Below are positions 1 through 12,197 of a DNA stretch of 64,000 bases, in pieces. The notes under the pieces were generated by a model, which ran no database searches, was not told where the DNA came from, and saw nothing but the letters and a program-made list of their open reading frames with translations. The stretch spans positions 2,331,936 to 2,395,935 of the forward strand of contig OX422183.1 in NCBI GenBank assembly GCA_949130485.1, in the 5' to 3' direction. The position numbers and the translations under genes were made by a program. The stretch's first letter is position 1, and each line of letters begins with the position of its first letter. Origin of the DNA: Agelas oroides. Taxonomy: Eukaryota; Porifera; Demospongiae; Agelasida; Agelasidae.

Positions 1-272
1 AAGATGCTGCATAATCAGTGATTGAGAAAAAGATTGACAAATTCAGTTGATACAATGACTGATCCGTAATAAGTATCAGTTTGCCTAACCTAATGTACAA
101 ACATTCTGTCCCTCCTCCCATTCCCCTTCCTTCCATCCTTCCTTTTCCTCACTCTTCATTCTCCAACTCTCCTTTCCTTGTTTTTTTCCTTTTTCCTTTC
201 TTCCTTCCTCTCCCCCCATTTCCTTTCCTTCCCCTCCTTTTTTCCCCTCTCTCCCTCCCACCCTCTGCCACC

Positions 273-303
<31 letters not shown>

Positions 304-2289
304 ACACACACCCCTCTTCTCCCTTCACTTCTTTCCTTTTCCTCTCTCTCCTCCAGCCCTTCTCTCACAACTCACAGCTCTAGCCTCATCTGCTGCTGCT
401 TCCTGTCTCTTCAACAACTCTTCTCGCTGCTGGGAGATCTGTGAACATGATGATGATGTCACGAGGTCAAGTTTCACTTAAAAGCCTGATAAGCTGGTGT
501 CACAATAAAGATCCCTTCAATGAAGAATGTGACATCAATGTCTGACTGTGACTTTCTGTGGGTGATGTCATCATGACATCACAAACAGCACAATTTAAAT
601 GCCTAAAACTGGGAATCAAAACCCGGGGTCCCTGGCTTGAACTGCCAGTGCTCTGACTCCAAGGCAACCACCAGACAACCACCACCCCCCACAATCCTCT
701 ACACATACTGCACAGAATACTTCAACCACCAACCCTCACAAGCAGAATTGTGAAGGTTGGTGGTTGTCCAACAGTCATACCTTAGTGTTCAGAGCAAAGG
801 CAGCTCAAGCCAGGGTCTCTAGGTTCGATTAAAAACAACAGCTGGCTTTTGATTTTCTTCTATTTCACCTCACAACATTGAACATGTGTTTATTTACAGC
901 TGGGCAATTTTTCTAAAGCACTGTAGCTACTAATTACCTGGCCATCAATATCAGCCTCTGTGATTGGTCTGTGCTTCAGATAATCCTGACTCTGTTTTAG
1001 CGAGTACTTCACAAAGCTGGTGAGAAGAAAACATGAGAATGCAACCACCACACTATCAGTGTCACACAAACATCAACATTCACCTCTAAAGCCTTATTCC
1101 TTCGAGGTAGGTTCTGGTTTCAAAAATAGATGATTTGTGATCCACAAATCATCAATTGTGTCGTGAAATATCACCCAAATTTGAACGATAATTATATGCT
1201 TGTTTCTCTTAAATAGAACTGAAAAGTGGATGAAATTGTCCAAATTTGGATGATGATTCTGAATGTGCTCTTAAGTCATCCAAAAGTGGATGTTTTTCCC
1301 ATCTTCTTTTGTTGATTCATGTGTCTTCCAAAATTGGATGTTTGTACTATCCCCTTTCTGATGATTCTGAACATGATTGCAGGGCCAGAGGCAGCTAACT
1401 TTGACTGGTACGGCCATGGAATGACGGATGAGCATAAGCTTAAGTGTGCAAAACTTAGGGGGGTCTGGGGGTCATACTGCTGCTTGGGTTTATGTGGATG
1501 GTCGTGGGTTGGGCATTCAAATGTTATTGGTGTTGAATGCCCTCTTGAAAAATAGAATTGTTCTGGGGGTGAGATTGTGGCCTGGGGTGAGAGGGGTAGA
1601 AGAATGTCTTGGGGTGAGTGGAGATACCCTGATCTTCGTTGGGGTGGTCGTGAATCCGAAACAAATTAATGCGATCAATTCCCAAGTGAATGAGCAGGCA
1701 AATTCAGGACTTCAAAAGGTACAGGGTCAACTGGCATACATGAACAATGAGAACTTCAAAATACATTGTTCACTCTTCTTAGCACTTAAGAATATGGACA
1801 AAAAGTTGGGACTTAGTGTACATGATTTACATTTGTAAGCATTTCCTGTATCCTTGTAGGGTTGGAAAAGGGGAGAAGGTTGGAGGAAAGAGGGGAGGTT
1901 TGGAAGAAGGCAGATAAGGTCACACTCCAATAATGTATGATTTGTGACTATCATACAAATTTTGACCCATTTGTTAATTTACTATTATCTTATACCACTT
2001 TCCTCCAACTTCCCCTGTCCCTCCCCCTCTTTTCTCTTTTTGCTCACACCTCTTTCCTTCAAGCTGCTCCTTTTCCCTTTCCCCCACATTCAACCCACTC
2101 ACTCAGAAATAGCCTCCTTCTTTTCCTTGTCTACAAACTCGATGAGCGCTTCTCCAAGGTTCTTCTCTGGCAACAGAGTCAGCTTGTCTTCCTTCAGCTG
2201 CTCCACCAGCAGAGATGCCACATCAGAGGAGTCCAGTGTGCGGAGGTTGGCACTAGAGATAAGATCCTCTCCTTCCTCCTGTTTTATCC
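1..2289 (-). pseudogene. Partial second copy of MRE11 (exons 11-14 equivalents), intron-bearing
   Basis: Minus-strand exons match the complete MRE11 gene of this window in order and in exact length: exon 11 equivalent 2103-2289 (187 bp), exon 12 equivalent 938-1016 (79 bp), exon 13 equivalent 376-438 (63 bp), and the first 6 bp of the exon 14 equivalent at 1-6. Splice sites and phases are the same, and all three complete exons are open. Exon 11 reads through TLDSSDVASLLVEQLKE and EFVDKE, with several substitutions relative to the main gene. The introns also match near the exons (1-120 resembles 34772-34905), so this is a genomic duplication, not a retrocopy. No equivalents of exons 1-10 are seen to the right, where Death-domain exons begin. 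It is therefore either a partial copy or the 3' end of a rearranged paralogue running off the left edge. Whether it is expressed cannot be told. Confidence 0.8.
283..310. repeat. C-run and (CA)n inside a long pyrimidine tract
   Basis: Positions 105-360 are almost entirely pyrimidine on the plus strand, with a C homopolymer followed by a short CA microsatellite. Open frames here are low-complexity artefacts. The equivalent tract in the main MRE11 copy lies at 34890-35150. Confidence 0.85.
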
Positions 2290-2722
2290 CTGCAGAGAGA
2301 GGGTCAGGGAGGTAGGAGAGAGGGTTGGGGAGGGAGGAGACAGGGAGGGGAGAGAGAGAGAATGGGGAGGCAATGTGCCTTTACAATTAGTTCCCATGCA
2401 GGCCTGCAAAACTTCCCACTAGGTATTAGGTGATTAAAACTTGGTAAAGGTTGGGGTGAATAATGTAGCTCTGTAACTTTTCCATGCCATGAACACAATT
2501 TCACAATTTGTGCGAAACCTGGGGCAAGGCTAGCTCTTCTGTGCCAATGGTGGTATGACTCATCACACTGTAAATATACAAGTAAGGGCTTATAGGAGGT
2601 CAAAACCACTCCAGGGCAGTTTGGAGGGTGAGAGAAATGGTGATGGATGCCTCCAACATGACCTTGCAGGTTGTGAGATTGAGTTAACACAACGAGAGAG
2701 GTAGCTGCATGCACAAACTTAC
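2290..2722. other. Spacer between the MRE11 fragment and the Death-domain gene
   Basis: It starts with a purine-rich tract (2290-2370) that on the minus strand is the polypyrimidine tract before the exon 11 equivalent. The rest holds no recognisable exon. The MRE11 exon 10 equivalent is not found here. Confidence 0.5.
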
Positions 2723-5700
2723 AAATATCAGGCTGAGATTCCTCTTCATCAGACATCTCACTTGGTGGGGAGGCAATACCACTGCTGTGTTGTGCTATGG
2801 TGGCAGGGCTTTCTGAACCTGGAAGTACGAGATAGCCTCCTTAAATTTCAAGGCTTAACAGTAGTCTCACGATGAACAGCTGTAGAAGGTGTTATTAAAA
2901 TTACACACTAAACCACACCCCATGGTGCTTCCAGTGACCAGAAAGTTTAGTACTTCAGGAGATGCAAGATCACTTCATTTGTGCCATTAACCTACTATTG
3001 TCTGCAAAACATAATATTGCCAACATTGCCACAAATCTAACATTGTCTGCAAGTAAAACGGGGGTGCGAGCCAAGAAAAATGGAATTGATTCGCCCTTGG
3101 TTGAAAAAAAGAAATCAACCTAGATACCTTTTTTTTGTATTATGCCGCATACTCTTGGAATGCAGACTGTGCATTTACTTGATAACTTTTTTTTATGAAT
3201 CTATGTGAGCAAACAACGAAATACACAGTCAAGTGTTTTTGCAGTCCAGCACCACATACCCATGCATGTTGGTGAACAGTGGATGGACGAATTGTACATG
3301 GACTAGCAAATAATGCTCACAGGTTAGATGTTGATTGGTTTCTTTGGCCAGCCAATTACCTTCTTCATTCTTCTTTTGCTTTGCATCTTGGGGTGTGAAT
3401 AGAAATGTAAAATACACACTTTGGTATGTTAAACTGGAAGTCTATATATAGATGCAGGTTAAGTCACAATGTGGACTGAGTGGCAATACCTTCACTGCTC
3501 TTGGACTTATTCATCACATGCACTGGTGTGCAATACTTTGACTCCAGCTGATCAGCAACATTCTTCTTGTCTACTATTGGTGACCGCAAGGCTTTGACAA
3601 CCGCTTCCCAGGTAGGACGTGGATCAAATGTAGTATCTAACCAATACATCAGCATTTCACGCATTAAGTCCAATTGATCTGAGTACACTAGTTTGAAGCA
3701 GTTCAATGCAGGGTAGGGAATGTCTAACTCCAGTCCAATGTTGTACCAGCTGGCACAAACTGGATGAAGTTCATTGAGCAGTGCTTTCAGACTTGGTTCT
3801 ATAATAAATGCATGTTGGGTGGTATGCACCGAATAAGAGGAGAGTGGTTCTATAGTGTGTGTAAGGAGAAAAGAACACCCTGTAGATTCAGAGAACTGTA
3901 GGCACAATGTTACATTACTCCCAAATAATAGGAAGAAGGCCTTAAACTCCTTCCCATTCTGGATTAAGTAACTATGTGACCATTACTGTCACTTCGTAAG
4001 AAACTTTTCTGAATGTTAGGTAGCAAATCTACAAATTCTAGCTACCTATACTAAACAGCATAGCTGATTAGATTCACCTGAATGCTCACCAAGACTGCAC
4101 TGCGAGCTGACATTGAAAGTTGCCAACAATGCAATCAGAATACTACTTGGTATGCTCCTAATATCCTTAAGAGATATATACAACACAGTATGCTCAGGTA
4201 CAATAAGGAATGTGCATATGACTGTTTTACAAACATAAATCTGCACTGCTTTGCTTACACAAGTATTTGAAGGTGGAAGTGGAGGTGGATAAGTTCAACT
4301 TGGTATCATTGAAAAGTTCATGAAGTGGAGTAAACAAATATGATGGAGGTGTTACCTCCTGTTCATGTGAAAAGCACTGTTGTGATATTTTCTATTTTCA
4401 AAATGCTGTACAACTGACGTCTATCACTTTTCCATTCTTTGTTCCAAAATAGCTTTAATCTTAGAAAGTGGTGCTGACTAATGGTATAGCAATTTGTGTA
4501 CCACCACTAACATAAACAATGACCACAAAGTAGTGACTGAGTAGGTGAGAACAGTTTATGACTTGCAAGTTGTACAGCATAATGTTGACTTTCTCTGGCA
4601 ACCACAAACACTGTGGTATCAGTTTGAACAATGTGAGGTTGTCCAGTAAAACCTCCTTTATCAGGACCTCTAACTAATGGGCACCTCCTTCTATCAGGCA
4701 CTATGTTTGGCCACACCAAATGAATTTTCTGTTCCCTTCTGGCTTCTCTAAGGATGCTTAGTGTCTACTCTTTGATAGTACAACTGGGTTTGGGACACCA
4801 TTTTTCTTTACACTTGAGATTCCTGGTTGTTTTTAATCATTAGTAGGGCAACAAACAGGAAATTAAATTTGAGTGACCTCACTTTACGATATTTTAATGA
4901 CAGTCATATATTGGGTACATGACTATACACAGTATACATGTTTCTCAGTTACAGGCATTTCTAAGTTACGAGCACACCCAGTCCCATGCTGCCCGGATAA
5001 GAGAGGTTTTACTGTGTATACATATCATGTTTTCGCAAGCTGCAGTTAATGCACCTGAGTACTGACAGTTTCAGTAAGTATTAAAAAATGTAGAAAGCAT
5101 GCACGCTGTATGAGGAAAGCCTCATTCACAGGTGTCCTCACGATAGCAAGGGGTCCATTTTGTCATATGCATGTTATCAAGAGCATGTCTATCCTTGACA
5201 TCAAATGCATAATACTAAAGGTGTCCATTAGAATACCTACTCGATGCATTTACTTGTTGCATAAATTGCACAGTAGCTACTTGCAATATGGAGACAAACC
5301 ATGACCAGGTTTTTTTTTATAGCTATACATGTGTATACTATATACTGGTATACCACTGTTTCACACTTAGTCTCCTACTCAGAGATTTCTCTAAGAATGA
5401 AGTACAAGACCAACAAATTGAATCAATGCCACTGTGAAATTGGTGGTCACAAAGTTGCCAATGGTGATACAGCTTTGTTCCAAGACCAATTTTCTTGTGC
5501 ATGTGTGCATACTGTGGCTTTGTCAAAAAATAAGGCCGGGTAACATGTGGTGGCCAGTGATAGTTTGCTGCAAGCTGGTTAACATGATGCGATTTACTTC
5601 CCCGAGCAATTTGATTGGGGCAATGACATGCCAATACGCTTTATAATTAATTAGGCCCCAGCTTTCCTAGTAGGAGTATGCAGACCCTACTTTTGACAAG

Positions 5701-8700
5701 GATGTGTAAAAAAAGTTGGTCTGGAGATGAGACTAATGGCGGTATAAATCTGTCTGCTAGTGACTTTTTCTGGTGCAATCTGTTGTCACAATGCACAGAA
5801 TTCTTGGAATAAAGAGAGTTAGATGTTTTTGAGGTGAAAATAGAGGAAAGTGAAAAGGCCGGCACTGCTGCCGGGAATCGACCCATGCGGTGAGGCAACC
5901 TGTGTGAGTGGCACAGAGTCATAATTTTTGACAACATGTGCCGCTGCTCATAGAGATGACAGCAAAGCTCTCCGTGTTTGTGATACAGTCTACTAGTCTA
6001 CAGGCTCTGCAACTGCTTCATTAGTAGATAGTTCAGGTAACACATAGCTACCAGTCAGGTCAGTATGGGTTCAATAGTACCACTTTTTCCTCACTATTGG
6101 CTTGCCTGGCAACACTGCCAAGTGCTCAGTGGACAACTATACAAGGCCCACATGCACACTGCATGCATTGAAAGGAGACGTGCCATGTGTTGAAACTTAT
6201 GAGATGGCTATGAAAGTGTCTCTTCCAAGTCTGCCTGGTGAGTCATCCCAAGAACTTTCCGCTCACCAAGCAAATGATGTTTAGGAAGTCGAAACCAGTG
6301 TGTAGACATAAATGGTAGTGTTAGTTCACACTTCATCACTTTCGCCCTGATGGAGATTGGAGCATTCAGTCGAAATGTCAGCAAAGTTATTTCTGAACTC
6401 AAGTTGGTATCAGATAACCTTCGTTTATGCAGAAGCCAACTGAGAAGCCACTGAAAGTCGTCATCTTGCTGCCAATAAGCATTGATTTGGCCCAAAAGTG
6501 GTCTCAGAAGCAATCTCAGATCATCTAAATTTCCTGGGGGGTGGGGGTAGGGAGGGTGGCATGCCCTCAACCCCCCTAGCTGTTGCATGCATTAGTAATC
6601 AAACTACTTCAAATCCAACAACTACTCTCCTGTAAAGAGTGTGCTGGAGGCAAGATTTAACTGAAAGACAAAACCAATTGCTTAACCGACTTTGTATATG
6701 CATGGGTGGAATAAAGACACACCAGACTCCCAGTTAAAGCTTCAAATTAATCTGTAATCAGCTAACCTTTGGATGCTTGGTCTTGACTTTAATATAACTT
6801 TAATCAGCTTTGCAACCACTAGCACAAACTTACCACTGGCACCAATATCAAAATGAGGTTTCACTATCATGTCAGCAACGAGTTTCGGTTTCTTTTCTAC
6901 TGGTACAAAAGCCTCCACTGCATCATCTGTGAGAGGGTCATGTAAAAGTAATCCAAATATGCATTAGCTAGCTTTGAAAGTGGTATAGCCATGTGCACAT
7001 ACTTACTGGTATCAAAGGGTTTCGTAGCAGAATCTTGATCATCTGGGAACTGGTACTCTCCACATGTAAGTTTGTTAACACCCTCGGTGTCCAGAGCTTT
7101 TTCTTGCTGACTAGACAGTGGAAATATCTTCTGTGGTACAAATGAAGGCACCTGGAATGTGAGCTGAAAGCAACCTCTTTGTATTTGACACAGACGTAAA
7201 ACACCTCGAGATGAAACATGCAACATTTCACTGAGTCTGCGACAAAATCCCTTGATCTCTGCAACAGTGTAGTAGTCATACCGTGAATCCAGTTTCACAA
7301 AGATGTTAGGATGGTCTGTTTCATTCTCAGGTCCAAACTGTGGCCCACACTCATAGATCCTTCATCTTGCATATTGATCAAATTTATATTTGTAACTTTG
7401 TAGCTCAGCTTTGTCTTCCCTTGTGCCAAGCACCTCAATGATGTGTTCAATGATGTCATAGTTAAAGAACGAAAAGTAATTATAGAGGACTAGAAAAACC
7501 TTTGGAATAGTGTCTGCAGCTTTTAATTTTATGAGGCAATCTTCAAATAATGGTACCTGAGGCTTTTTGAATACTGGATCAAATGCTCCCAGAGTCATGA
7601 CATGAGACACTAGCTCATCTAGTGGAACTTTTCGTCTAATAAGAGACTTGATTGTTGCTGACACAAGTGCCTGGAATTCCATCATTATCTTTCGAGATTC
7701 AAACCGAAGCCTTTCTCTAAGGTCATCTTTCTGTGTGTCAGTCAGTCCACTGAGGTTGAGACAAGGAAAAGAATTTGTTGAGGAAAAGGGCGTTGGACAG
7801 CCTCTCTCTATGAAGCTGGAGAATGTGCAATTGCCACACCCACACCCAAATGGTGGCTTCTGAGAAAGATCACTTTGAGTGGGGATAGTATTGCTGCAGT
7901 GTCTTGGTGCACTGGTGGTAGGATTATCTGAATCTTCTATAGAACAAAAATGAGATTGCTTCCTCTGATCTTTCAATGGCGTTTCAATAAAATTGGTAGC
8001 AGTCCGATTATGAGTTTCTGCAGAAATGGCAATGACAAAAATGTGTGACACATGTGCACCTATCTGGAACAACTGTTAACATAGTCTCTCCACAGATTAT
8101 ATGGGATGAGCAGGAGCAAGCCCTAAACTAGCACAATGGTGGATTTTCTCTCTCTACACCATTCTCTCCACTATAGTATGAGAGAAAAAGCCCACCATTT
8201 CATGTGCTAGTGTATGGCTTGCTCCAACAATACACATGCACAAATGTGCATGTTACATGTGGACAATAACTTTTCATCTTGTTCTCTTCTAAGTGCCAGT
8301 GATTGAGTGTTTCAGTGTGAAGACTGTTGAGACAGTCAGGAGTCACAACTGCAATGTAAGCACCTAATTTGTAGTCCCACCTGGGGGTTGTAAATAGCAT
8401 CCTCAGAATGTGACAGTGCTCAATTGTTCATAATCTTCATGTGGTTTAGTGCCCTACCTCCTTTTATTACCCTTCTTTCCCCAAATGAAGTTGCACCCTT
8501 TTGTGCTGAAAGACAGCAATTACCTCACCAGCCAGGCAGTCAATCATGAGTACTATCATTAATCCAAAACGCTTGAAAGGATGTTGTTCTTAGTAATAAA
8601 TTTGGTTGCTCCTTCACACACCACCAACGGAACATGTATACTATATGTACACTTTTATACCATGCAGTGCACTTGGTTTCTATATGTCTGTCTTTCCACA

Positions 8701-9594
8701 ACTTCTAACTTGCTGCATGTAGCTATGGATAGTACAGACAATGGAAACCAGAGAAACCAGTCTACCACTATGCTATACCTTCACTCTTCTCCACCTTGGT
8801 AGGGTTAGATTCATCCATCTTGTCCCGTGTACAATACTCTGACTCTAACTCTCCAGCAACAAACCACTCATTTACTATACATGACCTCAAGGCGGTGACT
8901 ACCGCTTCCCAGGTAGGACGTGGGTCAACAGCTGTTTTGAACCAATACTTCAGCACTTCACGCATTAAATCTAATTGATCTGAGTACTTTTCCTCGAAAC
9001 AGTCCAGTGTAGTATGAGGAATGTCCAACTCCAGCCCAATGTTGTACCAGCTAGCACGGACTGGATAAAGTGCATTAAGCAGTACTTTCAAACTTGATAC
9101 TGTGCGTGTGTATGTGGGGAAAAGCATACTTCACCCTATATTGTGTTCATCACATTTGCTTACATCAGCTCCAATTTCTCCTTACCTTCAGGTCCTGGAT
9201 TCATTTCCACATCCCCTGCCATCACCAGCAGTAGAGGTATCACCACCATAACTGCTCTGAGCAGCAGAGTCCCTCCACCATACGCTGTCTTTCTCACTTG
9301 AGAAGTAGCCCCTCTCCAGCAGCGCACCTTGCTACCCCTACCTTTCCACTTCAGCCTAGACCAGGAACGGACTACATACTGCAGTATCAGCAACAGACCA
9401 ACGACTGTCATGCAGCTCGTGAGCACCAGGGGTTTGTCATTCATGACTTCTCCCACCCACCAGCTGGCCACCTCAGGATGATACACCCTACCACCACTGC
9501 TTCTCCACCTGCTTTGGAGGGGGCGACACATGTGGTAGCAGTTGAGCCCAATTCGAGCACGCCACGTGGCAAGATCAATCCCCATGATCTTCAC
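2723..9594 (-). CDS. Membrane/2A/Death-domain protein (two Death domains; contains an in-frame TGA)
   Basis: Proposed exons (minus strand): 9186-9594, 8779-9099, 7007-7936, 6834-6926, 3490-3798, 2723-2818. Every junction has GT/AG and phase 1. Exon 1 encodes two hydrophobic stretches and then a 2A-like motif (GDVEMNPGP). Exon 2 is a Death domain: W in ASWYNIGLELDIP, then DLMREVLKYW, then RPTWEAVVTALRS. Exon 5 encodes a second, similar Death domain. Exon 3 carries a Cys-rich stretch (FGCGCGNCTF), a helical region (FFNYDIIEHIIEVLGT) and a segment with LTFQVPSFV and IFPLS, which I cannot assign to a named family. An in-frame TGA at 7364-7362 interrupts exon 3 where an Arg codon is likely; the frame is open for 350 bp after it. 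Exons 4 and 6 are acidic linkers. The 3' end is not seen (exon 6 ends in phase 1 with a good GTAAGT donor). Grouping exons 5-6 with 1-4 is inference. Likely an innate-immunity or cell-death adaptor. Confidence 0.6.
4644..5014. mobile_element. Tigger/pogo-like MITE
   Basis: The sequence starts CAGTAAAACCTCCTTTATC and ends with the inverted form GATAAGAGAGGTTTTACTG. That terminal pattern is typical of Tigger/pogo-type non-autonomous elements. There is no coding capacity. It lies in the intron between exons 4 and 5 of the Death-domain gene model. Confidence 0.55.
5840..5935 (-). repeat. Possible tRNA-derived SINE fragment
   Basis: On the minus strand there is a B-box-like GGGTCGATTCCC followed by a pyrimidine-rich tail, resembling the arrangement at 61620-61713. 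No clear A box is visible. Weak call. Confidence 0.25.
9190..9216 (-). other. 2A-like ribosome-skipping motif GDVEMNPGP
   Basis: In-frame codons on the minus strand read Gly-Asp-Val-Glu-Met-Asn-Pro-Gly-Pro. This matches the D-V/I-E-x-N-P-G-P signature of 2A peptides exactly. It directly follows a hydrophobic run (TLLLRAVMVVIPLLLVMA) and sits 7 bases before the exon 1 donor. Skipping between the last Gly and Pro would release a Death-domain protein starting with Pro. 2A motifs following a hydrophobic leader are known from animal non-LTR retrotransposons and from sea urchin NLR-type genes. Activity here is inferred. Confidence 0.8.
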
Positions 9595-10439
9595 TTCCTT
9601 GGTGTAAACAGAGTAAGAGGTTAAGTAGATGATTTCAGTTAAACTGTTGTGCTACTAAATCATAGTGTGCTTAACACTACATATACCTTGCTGCTGTGAG
9701 GAATATATGTAATACTAGAGAATGTATTTTGTATTTTAACATTCTCCCAACTTTGTGTTCACAGCATCACAGACAGTTATTACACTTTGTCACAACTGTT
9801 ATTGTTACCAGTAAAAACTGAGGGAGGGTTAAGCATATTCATAAAGAAAATATCACAGAGTAATCAGCAGTAACCTCCTACTCTCTGAGCATTTTGCCTG
9901 CTTATGACTTATCATATTGGAATTCACTCACAAAGCTGTATAAGTAGTCTATCCTAGAGAAAAGACTATAATTGGGGAGAGGCTGAACAAGCTCCACACT
10001 AGCAGGACTGCAATGAACACCCATATTTGTATGTACAATATACGTTTGTTTACCACACTTACCTGAAATTACAATTGAGCAGATTTTAACATTTCATTGA
10101 AACACCGGTATGGAATGTCTACAGGAACCTCAGTTCAGTTGATCAGAGAGCATGTGAGAGTGAATGCTACTGCGTCAACACGAGCAAAGACCCAAAGCAC
10201 ACATCCCATTTTAAAATCTGATTTCTGTAAGCTACCTTGGCAAGGACCAGGACAGAAAAAGCAGGGTATTTACACATGGCAGAAATTATGCATGGTGGTT
10301 GAGGTATTTTCAGGTAAAACCATGCATGTGTCGCCAAAGAGTATTTGCCTTGGCTGGACAAATGGCTTCCAGCATTGTGGCTAAGCTACATACATGTTTA
10401 TGTACCATGACAAAATATGAAACTTGCTCGCTCAGGCTC
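9595..10439. other. Intergenic, 5' flank of the 2A/Death gene
   Basis: No convincing exon, RNA gene or repeat was recognised. It must contain the minus-strand promoter of the 2A/Death gene if its first exon is correct, but no core element is evident. Confidence 0.4.
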
Positions 10440-10879
10440 ACCACCCCCACGTAGGTACGATTTACTAAATCGTAGCCACGATTTACTAAATCGAGAGCAC
10501 AATTTACTAAATCGTTGGCACGATTTACTAAATCGTCAGGACGATTTACTAAATCGTCAGGACGATTTACTAAATCGTCAGGACGATTTACTAAATTGAG
10601 AGCACGATTTAATAAATCGTAGCCATGATTTACTAAATCGTAGGCCCATGAGTTAGTGTCGTTCCTGGGTGGGGTCTGGGCACGACCATATATGAGTATC
10701 GTGCACATACAAAGTTAGTGATGTCATGTGACCAAGCTAATTAAGCCATGCCCACTTCCTGGTTTCAATCCGCCATTTTGTGGTATTGCATCTCTGCCTC
10801 CTTCAGACCATCACTACGCTGTGTTGGTGCGGTGCGCCCATAGATCATCTAGACTACATACGTTGAGCAGTCTAGATCT

Positions 10880-11064
10880 ATGGTGTGCCACACTGCTCTC
10901 GTCTGTGATGGGAGAACTGTCGATCCTAAAGCTCTCACAGCTCTTGCCGCTGGCCTGTTGGCCCAGGTTCAGCAGCAACAACAGCCACAGTCTCAGTCAA
11001 CGACTTCCAATTCCACTCCTGCGGTTCCTAGGGCCACAACATCTAGCAATCCTCAGGATAACAG
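10880..11064 (+). CDS. First-exon-like reading frame in left arm of inverted-repeat element
   Basis: It begins MVCHTALVCDGRTVDP, continues through LTALAAGLLAQVQQQQQ to a Ser/Thr/Pro-rich tail ending PQDNR, and is followed by a strong GTGAGA donor at 11065. No downstream exon was found. A glutamine-rich N-terminus like this is common in transposon-associated proteins, but I do not recognise the family. The mirrored copy lies at 12037-12197. Confidence 0.35.
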
Positions 11065-11129
11065 GTGAGATGGAGTGGTTAAGTACCGGGCCAGTATGTA
11101 GCTAAGTATTGGGCTATCCATTTATTAGT

Positions 11130-11360
11130 CATACACCCCCAACAGAAGAGCATTAATTGCGTCTTTGGGGTTATCTTGAATTTAATTGCATCTGAGGGGT
11201 TGAGAGTGAAATTTAATGATGTCTAGGGGGTATTTTGAGCATTTTTAATGATGTCTAGAGGGAAATTTTTCCCAATTTTAATTACATCTAGAGGTATAAG
11301 ACAGAGTCTTAATGACTTCTTGAGGGTATTTTAAAATTCACTCTTCTATGGGGGTGTATG
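11130..11360. mobile_element. MITE with CATACACCCCC termini
   Basis: Terminal inverted repeats of about 20 bp start CATACACCCCC and continue with a similar AGAAGAG stretch. The interior is six degenerate copies of a roughly 30-bp unit (TTTAATGATGTCTAGGGGG type). It is inserted in the left arm of the inverted-repeat element and absent from the right arm, so it is younger than the arm duplication. Confidence 0.6.
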
Positions 11361-12036
11361 ATTGATGCCCCGGTATGGTAATGGCTTGGCACTGGGTGTG
11401 CTTTATTTAGAGATGCAAGTGCCCGTCGATGGTACTTGGCTTGGATTGGGTGATGGGAATTTGATTAGCAATTGCAGATCTTCATTACATACATATCCTG
11501 AGGATCTGCTCACCTTGCTTGACTGAGTTCAAGAACCTAATCTGGGTACATGTGAAGTATTGATGGACTAAGTGATGACTACTATTGTTCCATTACCATC
11601 TGGTATTACCGTCCATTGACTGGTATTACAGTCCATTGCAATTGAGCTTTGCTAAAACTTCAAATAGTTTGGTTGCAGGAGTGTGAGGAGGAAGGGGGTG
11701 TCTGGTAAATAACTCTACCTGGACAATACGACTTTATCCATACATGCTAGGATAGAGTTGCTCACCAGACCCTCACTAGCACTCTCCACCTTTTCTGCCA
11801 AAGTCTGAAAACATTCACTACATGGAGAGTTTTGAGCTACTCCAATCAGTTTTTGCCCTGCCATCTAAGTACATCTACCCAAATCTCATCCCTAACACAA
11901 CCCCTTACCGATAAATGAACAGCTTTCATATACCAGTGCCATACAATCTCTAAATAAAGCACACCATCATTTACAATACCTTGTCATACTTTAATATTAC
12001 TTAGCTACATACTGGTACTTAACCAGTCCATCTCAT

Positions 12037-12197
12037 CTGTTATCCTCAGGATTGCTAGATGTTGTAGCCCTAGGAACCACAGGAGTGGAATTGGAAACCG
12101 TTGACCGAGACTGTGGCTGTTGTTGCTGCTGAACCTGGGCCAACAGGCCAGTGGCAAGTGCCATGAGAGCTTTAGGATCGACAGTGCCTGCCATCAT
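12037..12197 (-). pseudogene. Mirrored first-exon copy in right arm
   Basis: Minus-strand frame with GTVDPKALMALATGLLAQ, five Gln and a tail ending PEDNR, homologous to 10880-11064. The position corresponding to the left-arm GTGAGA donor reads ATGAGA, so normal splicing is lost. Confidence 0.45.

Noticed and set aside
81-444. Proline/serine-rich open frames on both strands
   Set aside because: They translate a pyrimidine tract and a CA repeat; the real coding signal here is the 63-bp MRE11 exon 13 equivalent on the minus strand.
1319-1838. Overlapping plus-strand frames of 78 and 136 residues
   Set aside because: No recognisable motif or splice context; they lie in an intron of the MRE11 fragment.
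6208-6588. 126-residue minus-strand frame
   Set aside because: It has some helical character but matches no family, lacks phase 1 splice sites and does not fit between neighbouring exons.
10445-10640. Possible CRISPR-like array
   Set aside because: Regular spacing of about 21 bp, but the repeat is a palindrome with only 3-5 variable bases between units, and the genome is animal; it is a palindromic-motif array.
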